Source: a bacterium (GTDB lineage Bacteria > Krumholzibacteriota > Krumholzibacteria > LZORAL124-64-63). From it: a stretch of 5,268 nucleotides of DNA. This document shows positions 1-5,268 of this stretch, piece by piece. The notes under the pieces were generated by a model, which saw only the letters and a program-made list of their open reading frames with translations, was not told the DNA's origin and did no database searches. The stretch spans positions 1 through 5,268 of the forward strand of contig QNDV01000211.1 in NCBI GenBank assembly GCA_003646045.1, read 5' to 3'. Both the position numbers and the translations under genes were made by a program. Each line of letters opens with the position of its first letter. Positions within the stretch are counted from its first letter, which is position 1.

Positions 1-106
1 ACAGCACGGCACACTGCCGTGCCTCATCCAAGGCGGCCAGTGACGAGCGAAGAGAGGCGTGGACTTCAGAGGCGGACTGGTGCGCGGAATAGGGAACTGC
101 AGGCAT
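1..106 (-). CDS. N-terminal fragment of an unidentified protein (possibly HNH-endonuclease-associated family)
   Basis: The gene reads leftward and leaves the window after 35 complete codons. The start is the ATG at 106-104, chosen because GGAGGG lies 5 nt upstream (117-112), the best ribosome-binding site in the window, and the frame stays open to the edge. The visible peptide begins MPAVPYSAHQSA and continues with a helical, Ala/Leu/Ser-rich stretch containing LAALDEARQCAVL (residues 23-35). There is no signal peptide, so a cytoplasmic protein is likely. From memory this N-terminus resembles large multi-copy HNH-endonuclease-like proteins of some uncultured high-GC bacteria, but no catalytic motif lies within the window and that assignment is weak. 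The gene is transcribed away from the MITE-like element, which sits in its upstream region. Confidence 0.6.
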   Translation of the reverse strand, partial: MPAVPYSAHQSASEVHASLRSSLAALDEARQCAVL

Positions 107-111
107 GATTG

Positions 112-117
112 CCCTCC
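112..117 (-). promoter_or_regulatory. Shine-Dalgarno site of the leftward gene
   Basis: On the minus strand GGAGGG lies 5 nt before the ATG at 106. It fixes the start of the truncated gene at the left edge and is the main evidence that this short fragment is a real coding sequence. Confidence 0.65.
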
Positions 118-193
118 GATTATAGAGTTTTGGGAGGTACCGTGAATATACGTATAAATGGCGAAAAGCGCAAGGATAAAAACGTCTTAACTA

Positions 194-221
194 ATTATAA
201 AACAACAAGTTGTGTTGATAA
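194..221 (-). promoter_or_regulatory. Candidate sigma70-type promoter for the leftward gene
   Basis: On the minus strand there is a TTATCA box (221-216, 4 of 6 matches to TTGACA), a 16-bp spacer and a perfect TATAAT (199-194). It lies in an AT-rich island in an otherwise GC-rich window: 25 G+C in 80 bases over 141-220. Transcription would start near 187, giving a leader of about 80 nt before the ATG at 106. It lies between the MITE-like element and the gene, so it would survive the insertion of that element. This is a consensus match by eye only. Confidence 0.4.
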
Positions 222-292
222 CTGGCCCGGTGCTTGCACTCCACAAATGCCCCTAACCCGGATTATTCATGAACAACCTACTGCGGAGGCGC

Positions 293-427
293 AGGATGAG
301 ATCTGACAGCACGTTCTGCTCGCTGCGCTCCCAGCGCTTCGCAGTAGCTCGGTTTTGCTCCCTCAACGTACCGTACTGGTACGCCGCGGTCGCGAAACCT
401 TGGGAGGGCACTGTCAGATCTCATCCT
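293..427. repeat. Inner inverted repeat of the MITE-like element
   Basis: AGGATGAGATCTGACAG at 293-309 is matched exactly by its reverse complement CTGTCAGATCTCATCCT at 411-427. Its centre (360) is almost the same as that of the terminal repeats (360.5), so both stems are coaxial and separated by a poorly paired segment (274-292 against 428-447). The element thus has two conserved paired blocks, which suggests that secondary structure is kept or that both blocks are protein-binding sites. Confidence 0.75.
367..383. repeat. Central hairpin of the MITE-like element
   Basis: CGTACC (367-372) and GGTACG (378-383) form a 6-bp stem with a 5-base loop. GGTTT (351-355) and AAACC (395-399) share the same centre (375) and could extend the structure. 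This centre is shifted about 15 bp from that of the outer stems, so the tip of the folded element would be asymmetric or branched. Confidence 0.5.
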
Positions 428-519
428 ACACCCCCTCGCCACGGCGGTTCATGAATAATCCGGGCTAATGGGTACAGAAATTCCCAAAACACGACCCGCA
501 AATTGCTCAATCCTCGACC

Positions 520-1398
520 TCAATGGTCGTGCCCATCCTCGGGTGGCACCTGGCTCGGGTCGAAGTTGTGATCCTCGGTCACCCCGAACGCCAGCAGCAC
601 GCTGGCCAGATAGACGGGCCGCTCGATCATGATGAAATGGCCCGACATGGCGATGTGTTTGAAGCTGAGGGAGCGGGCCTTGCCGAAGCCGACGCCGTGC
701 AGGATGGCCTGACTGTTTTCACCCGAAGGGAACATCATTTCGCTGCCCACGATGAACAGGGGTACGCTCATTCCCGGCAGTTCGTCGGTGACGTCGTAGT
801 CGAAAGTGCTCTTGAGCAGGTTGATGTAGCTGGCGCTGTCGGTGCGCAGGGCCGTATCCACCAGCATGTCGGTGATGTCGGGATTCGGGCTCATGTTCAG
901 GAATCGCTCGGCCACGGTGGGGCCGTAGTTGGTGGCGAGCTGTTTGAGGGTTTCCTGCTTCTGTTCGTCGGTGGCGAGCTGGCGCGGCGCCGAATCAACC
1001 AGGACGAGGCGGTGGATGCGGGCCGGATGATCGAGGGTGTAACGCAGGGCGATCATGCCGCCGAGCCCGTGTCCCACCAGGGTTGGGTACTCGATGTCCT
1101 GCTCATCGAGGAACGCGTCCAGGCGGCGGGCCTCCAGGTCGATGCTCGTACTGCGGACGGGCTGCGTGGTGCCGTGGCCGGTCAGTTCGAAGGTGTGGAC
1201 GTCGAACGTGCCCATCAGGAACGGCGTCGTCTCGTCCCAGACGCTGGCGCGGGAACCGAGGTCGTGGATCAGGACGATCTCGAAGTCATGGTCGGCCGAG
1301 AAGATGGGCAGATCATCCTGGGCCCCGGCAAAGCCGGCTGTAAGCAGCAGAACCATCAGCGGTACCAGCACGCGATTGGAAATTACGGAGCGGGTCAT
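520..1398 (-). CDS. Exported alpha/beta-hydrolase-fold protein lacking the serine nucleophile (probable pseudoenzyme)
   Basis: The protein has 292 residues. Residues 1-26 are a Sec signal peptide (basic start, hydrophobic VLVPLMVLLLTAGF, cleavage probably after GAGA-like FAGA before QDD), so it acts outside the cytoplasm. The rest follows the alpha/beta-hydrolase order: an oxyanion-loop motif LIHDLGSRASVWD (43-55), ELTGHG (71-76), the nucleophile elbow VGHGLGG (108-114), LVLVDSAPR after the elbow, VPLFIVGSE (212-220) and SGHFIMIERP (252-261) with the catalytic His at 254. The elbow normally reads G-x-S-x-G; here the nucleophile position, residue 111, is Gly (codon GGG). The acid position after VPLFIVG reads SEMM instead of the usual Asp. 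Only His is kept, so hydrolysis by the standard mechanism looks impossible. The C-terminus ends in an acidic, His-bearing tail (EDGHDH). ATG 1398 overlaps the stop of the upstream gene as TGATG; a GTG one codon earlier (1401) is an alternative. Confidence 0.88.
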   Translation of the reverse strand: MTRSVISNRVLVPLMVLLLTAGFAGAQDDLPIFSADHDFEIVLIHDLGSRASVWDETTPFLMGTFDVHTFELTGHGTTQPVRSTSIDLEARRLDAFLDEQDIEYPTLVGHGLGGMIALRYTLDHPARIHRLVLVDSAPRQLATDEQKQETLKQLATNYGPTVAERFLNMSPNPDITDMLVDTALRTDSASYINLLKSTFDYDVTDELPGMSVPLFIVGSEMMFPSGENSQAILHGVGFGKARSLSFKHIAMSGHFIMIERPVYLASVLLAFGVTEDHNFDPSQVPPEDGHDH

Positions 1399-2213
1399 CA
1401 CGGGCTATCCCCTTCGGTGGTTGGCACCGTCACCACAGTGCCGTCACGGGCCTGCAGCACGGGCACATCTGTATGGGCGCCGACCAGTGCGACGAGATCC
1501 GACTCGGCCGCAGGCGGGTACATATGGGTCAGAACGACGCGCCGGGGGCGGGCGGCGGCGCACAGCTCGCCCACTCTCGCGGGGCTCATGTGTCCGGCGG
1601 TGGCCAAATCGTCGGTGGTCGAACATTCCACTACCAACAGGTCTGCATCCCGCGCCGCTGCCGTCAACGCCGGACAGGGACCGGTGTCCCCGGAAAAAAC
1701 TGCGACTTGTCCCTCGGTGTCCACGAAGCGGTAGCCGTGGCAGACGGTGGCCAAGCGGTCCTGGGGGTGGTCCACCGCAAAGGGCTCGATCGCACTGCCA
1801 CCGGCAAGGGACACCGTCTCGCCAGCCGCCAGTTCGCGAACTTCCACCTGTCTTGAACGGGGATCCAGGGACCGGCCCCAGATACCGCGCAGTTGCTCGA
1901 GGAACGCTTTCAGGCCGGGCGGGCCCCAGATCCGCAGGGGATCGGTGCGTGCGGGCAGGGGCGAGTGGGCGGCGAACAGCAGGGCTACCAGATCCAGGCA
2001 ATGGTCCGGATGCAGGTGGGTCAAGAGAACCAGGCCCACGTCATCCACCCCCCGGGGGGCCAGGCCCGCCGCCACCAGGCGCACCAGAGCGCCGGGACCG
2101 GGGTCCATGAGGATCGGCTCGTCATCCAGCCGCACCAGGTAGGCCGCCGGAGAGTAACCGGGTACGGGGGTGGCGCCGCCGGCACCCAGGATGTGGAAGT
2201 GAATCATGAGCAT
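1398..2213 (-). CDS. Metallo-beta-lactamase-fold hydrolase, RNase Z/AtsA type
   Basis: The protein has 271 residues and no signal peptide, so it is cytoplasmic. The N-terminus has the glycine-rich first strand of RNase Z/arylsulfatase-like enzymes (ILGAGGATPVPG, 8-19) and LMDPGPG (35-41). The metal site is complete: THLHPDH gives H66, H68, D70 and H71, then VDHP gives H149, FSGDTG gives D176 and LTHMYP gives H230. VVECS (194-198) and GHMSP with H208 match further RNase Z-like motifs. At 271 residues it is a little short for RNase Z and seems to lack the tRNA-binding arm, so a two-zinc phosphodiesterase, sulfatase or other hydrolase is as likely as tRNA 3' processing. The substrate is unknown. 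The start at 2213 gives MLMIHF; the ATG at 2207 is equally possible, and no strong Shine-Dalgarno site precedes either. Its stop overlaps the next start (TGATG), which implies translational coupling with the exported pseudo-hydrolase. Confidence 0.9.
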   Translation of the reverse strand: MLMIHFHILGAGGATPVPGYSPAAYLVRLDDEPILMDPGPGALVRLVAAGLAPRGVDDVGLVLLTHLHPDHCLDLVALLFAAHSPLPARTDPLRIWGPPGLKAFLEQLRGIWGRSLDPRSRQVEVRELAAGETVSLAGGSAIEPFAVDHPQDRLATVCHGYRFVDTEGQVAVFSGDTGPCPALTAAARDADLLVVECSTTDDLATAGHMSPARVGELCAAARPRRVVLTHMYPPAAESDLVALVGAHTDVPVLQARDGTVVTVPTTEGDSP

Positions 2214-2255
2214 AAAGCAACAGCCTGGGCGGCATCCGTCAAGAGTCGCTCGTGC

Positions 2256-2284
2256 TGGACACCGGGGTGTCGTGTCTCTATCAT
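2256..2284 (+). promoter_or_regulatory. Candidate sigma70-type promoter of the TPR operon
   Basis: TGGACA (2256-2261, 5 of 6 matches to TTGACA) and TATCAT (2279-2284, 5 of 6 matches to TATAAT) are separated by exactly 17 bp. Transcription would start near 2291, giving a leader of about 70 nt before the ATG at 2360. The position between two divergent genes is right for a promoter. It could drive the TPR gene, the pseudo-peptidase and gltX, since no terminator is seen between them. Confidence 0.55.
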
Positions 2285-2345
2285 CACGCCCCTGCGACGG
2301 AATGACCCGGAACCCGCGCTCCCCTCTGCTGTTTGCCGGGGATTC

Positions 2346-2353
2346 AGGAAGGA
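2346..2353 (+). promoter_or_regulatory. Shine-Dalgarno site deciding the TPR gene start
   Basis: AGGAAGGA lies 6 nt before the ATG at 2360. It selects this ATG over an in-frame TTG at 2333, which would put nine extra residues in front of the signal peptide. Confidence 0.8.
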
Positions 2354-2359
2354 ATTCGA

Positions 2360-4063
2360 ATGACATCCAGATCGATCCCCATGACCCTGCTGGCACTGAT
2401 GCTGCTGGCAAGTGCCGTCGGCGCCCAGGACCGGGAATCCACGGCGGATTCCGCCCCGAACCCGGCCGATGGCCGCGTAACCATACAGGGCAATACGGAG
2501 CCCCATATGACCACCGCGGAACGCATCCTCGAGCTCGAGGAGAAGCTGGCGGCAAACCCGGCGGATCATCGCTCCTGGAATGACCTGGGTGTGATATACG
2601 CCCAGGAAAAACAGTTCAACGAGGCACGGACGGCCTTCATCCATGCCGTCCAGGCCAACCCCCGGGAGGCGGACTACCATCGCAACCTCGGTCTGGCTTT
2701 CCAGCACCTGGGCGACTTCGAGCTGGCCATCGCCGAGTTCCAGGCCTATCAGCGCTTCGATGCCCTGGGTAGCCGGGATTTTTGGCGTCTCATCGCCGTG
2801 GCCCAGCTTGAAGCCGGTTGGGTCGACGAGGCACGCGTCACCTACGGTGAGGGTTTGCGCGCCATGGAGCCGGATGTGGGACCCGAAGCCCTGCGTTTGG
2901 TGCTGGGTTTGAACAAGCTTGAAAACGACACCGGCAACGACAAGGCGGTGCGCACGCTCCTGGAGAAGTACGCGCCCCGGGCCCAGACCTACATCGACCA
3001 GGCGCCGGATATGAACATGGAAGGTGTGTTGGAAGCGCAGGCCATCGTCAACAACCGCATCTCCCTGATGGTGGAGGACGGCAAGGTACTCGAGGAGTCG
3101 GGTATGCTGGCAGAGGCTGCCGCACGCTACGAAGAGGCCCACGAATTGGCGCCCGAACGGGATGATCTGCTGCCGCGCCTGGTGGGTGTCTATCTGAAGG
3201 ACGGCAAGGCAATGGAGGCGGGTGTGGCCGCGCGCCTGGCTCGCGATCAGCACCCCGAAGAGGTGGGTACCTGGATCGCCAGTGGCCAGGTCTATGAACA
3301 CGGCGATCGTCCTGAGGACGCTCTCGACGCCTACCAGCGGGCCTTCGCGTTGGATCCGGAATTTCCGGATCTGCGGCTGGCCATCGGCAACCTCCTGATG
3401 AAGATGGGGCGTGATTCGGAAGCGACCGAATTCCTGAAGGCCGGCGTGACCAACGCCGACACCAAGCCCGAAGTAGCCTACAACTACGCTGTCAGCCAGA
3501 TGCGCGAGAAGAACTACTACGCGGCCATTCCGTCCCTGCGCAAGGTAGTGGCCCAGCGGCCCGAGTGGCCCCAGGGCTGGCTGGCCCTGGGCAACTGTCT
3601 GCGGGTGACCAAGCAGTACGGCGCGGCCGTGCGACCCTACGGCAAGGCCTTCGAGTTGGCGCCCGACGCCAAGGTGGCCTACAACAAGGGCATTTGTGCC
3701 CAGCGTAGCGACCAGACCGAGGTGGCCATCACGGCCTACGAACAGGCTCTCGAACTGGATCCGACCATGGTGCCGGCCCGCTACAACCTGTCGCTGAGCC
3801 TGATGGAGGTCGAGCGTTATGAGGATGCGGTGGCTTCCTTCGACGCCATGGCCGAGCTCGAGCCCGGCAGCTATCGCGTCTTCTACAGCCAGGGCCTGGC
3901 CTACTACTATCTGGGCCTTTACGAGGAAGCCCTCGAATCCTACGACCAGGCGGCCGACGACAAGGAAACGCCGGCACTGCTGAACAACATCGGCCTGGTG
4001 TACGACAAGCTGGGCAACAAGAAGGAGGCCCAGAAGTGGTACCGGCTGGCCAAGGATCTGTAG
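2360..4063 (+). CDS. Exported tetratricopeptide-repeat (TPR) protein
   Basis: The protein has 567 residues. Residues 1-22 are a Sec signal peptide (MTSRSIPMTLLALMLLASAVGA, cleavage before QD), followed by a polar linker to about 50 and then TPR helices to the end. Clear 34-residue repeats carry the TPR pattern of W/Y, LG, Y and A followed by P: near 71-104, 105-138, 303-336, 372-404, 405-438, 439-471, 472-505, 506-537 and 538-567. Degenerate repeats lie near 140-171 and 245-300, and a longer, less repeat-like helical insert lies near 172-244. About eleven repeats would form a long superhelix in the periplasm that binds other proteins; there is no enzyme motif. The partner is not shown, but the next gene starts 2 bp after the stop and encodes another exported protein, so a complex between the two is a reasonable inference. 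Specific family or name cannot be given. Confidence 0.93.
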   Translation: MTSRSIPMTLLALMLLASAVGAQDRESTADSAPNPADGRVTIQGNTEPHMTTAERILELEEKLAANPADHRSWNDLGVIYAQEKQFNEARTAFIHAVQANPREADYHRNLGLAFQHLGDFELAIAEFQAYQRFDALGSRDFWRLIAVAQLEAGWVDEARVTYGEGLRAMEPDVGPEALRLVLGLNKLENDTGNDKAVRTLLEKYAPRAQTYIDQAPDMNMEGVLEAQAIVNNRISLMVEDGKVLEESGMLAEAAARYEEAHELAPERDDLLPRLVGVYLKDGKAMEAGVAARLARDQHPEEVGTWIASGQVYEHGDRPEDALDAYQRAFALDPEFPDLRLAIGNLLMKMGRDSEATEFLKAGVTNADTKPEVAYNYAVSQMREKNYYAAIPSLRKVVAQRPEWPQGWLALGNCLRVTKQYGAAVRPYGKAFELAPDAKVAYNKGICAQRSDQTEVAITAYEQALELDPTMVPARYNLSLSLMEVERYEDAVASFDAMAELEPGSYRVFYSQGLAYYYLGLYEEALESYDQAADDKETPALLNNIGLVYDKLGNKKEAQKWYRLAKDL

Positions 4064-4065
4064 TG

Positions 4066-5268
<1,203 letters not shown>

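Larger units (their letters stand above)
257..464. mobile_element. MITE-like non-autonomous element with 17-bp terminal inverted repeats
   Basis: The segment starts with CCCGGATTATTCATGAA (257-273) and ends with its exact reverse complement TTCATGAATAATCCGGG (448-464). It is immediately flanked on both sides by the direct repeat CTAA (253-256 and 465-468), as expected of a 4-bp target-site duplication. It is 208 bp long, has no credible gene, and lies wholly between the ends of two genes. A second perfect 17-bp inverted pair (293-309 with 411-427) and a central hairpin (367-383) nest inside it, so the element could fold as one long interrupted stem. Short size, terminal repeats, duplication and lack of a transposase together define a MITE. 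The mobilising family is not shown by the sequence; IS1380-type elements make 4-5 bp duplications and are one candidate, offered from memory. The chance that one 4-bp duplication is coincidental is not negligible, but with perfect termini it is small. Confidence 0.75.
107..519. other. Intergenic region without a protein-coding gene
   Basis: These 413 bp separate the end of the exported hydrolase-fold gene from the start of the left-edge gene, both read leftward. The region holds the Shine-Dalgarno site and a candidate promoter of the left-edge gene, the AT-rich patch 141-220 and the MITE-like element 257-464. The stretches 222-252 and 469-519 show nothing I can name. No GC-hairpin-plus-T-run terminator is visible after the hydrolase-fold gene, so read-through transcripts would enter the element. 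Confidence 0.7.

Noticed and set aside
4..22. 8-bp perfect inverted repeat GCACGGCA/TGCCGTGC with a 3-base loop
   Set aside because: It lies inside the left-edge coding sequence, with no T-run after it and no repeat of it elsewhere in the window. It is probably a coincidence of GC-rich codons.
119..124. Perfect TATAAT on the minus strand just before the left-edge gene
   Set aside because: It sits 1 nt from the Shine-Dalgarno site, so a start 7 bp downstream would remove part of that site. The box at 199-194 with its upstream partner is a better promoter, though this one is not excluded.
269..454. 61-codon frame inside the MITE-like element
   Set aside because: It begins and ends within the inverted repeats, has no ribosome-binding site and matches no known fold. 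It is best seen as chance in non-coding DNA.
523..1734. 403-codon open frame on the plus strand opposite the hydrolase-fold and MBL genes
   Set aside because: It spans two real genes with recognisable motifs on the other strand. It has low-complexity His/Val/Gly/Asp-rich composition and no ribosome-binding site.
2214..2242. TTGACG (2242-2237, minus strand) as the -35 box of the MBL gene
   Set aside because: No acceptable -10 box lies 16-18 bp downstream (TGCTTT at a 17-bp spacing), and the resulting start would fall at the ATGs themselves. I do not assign a promoter for this gene.

Overview
The window reads as chromosomal DNA of a high-GC, Gram-negative-type bacterium. Coding regions are strongly G/C-biased at third positions, three proteins carry Sec-type signal peptides, and Shine-Dalgarno sites are recognisable at most starts. 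I cannot place the organism; a member of the FCB/Krumholzibacteriota-like groups would fit the overall style, but that is a guess and no marker gene is complete enough to decide.

Layout, left to right. (1) 1-106, minus strand: the first 35 codons of an unidentified gene running off the left edge. (2) 107-519: a 413-bp intergenic region with an AT-rich promoter patch (25 G+C in the 80 bases 141-220) and, at 257-464, a 208-bp non-coding element. It has 17-bp perfect terminal inverted repeats flanked by a 4-bp direct repeat CTAA, so it looks like a MITE. (3) 520-2213, minus strand: a two-gene unit with a metallo-beta-lactamase-fold hydrolase of the RNase Z/AtsA type (upstream) and an exported alpha/beta-hydrolase-fold protein (downstream). 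Stop and start overlap as TGATG. The hydrolase-fold protein appears to have lost its serine nucleophile and probably its acid residue. (4) 2214-2359: divergent promoter region with a good sigma70-like promoter for the rightward genes. (5) 2360-5268, plus strand: an exported TPR-repeat protein, then after 2 bp an exported protein resembling a peptidase-MA (gluzincin) domain without its HEXXH zinc site, then after 28 bp the start of glutamyl-tRNA synthetase (gltX), cut by the right edge. No terminator is visible between these three, so gltX may be co-transcribed with them.

The MBL enzyme and gltX carry intact signature motifs. The most notable points are the MITE-like element and two exported proteins in adjacent divergent units that both look like catalytically dead members of hydrolase families, one of them directly downstream of a TPR scaffold. 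A shared role such as binding or scaffolding in the periplasm is inference only. No tRNA, rRNA, CRISPR array or intact transposase gene is present.
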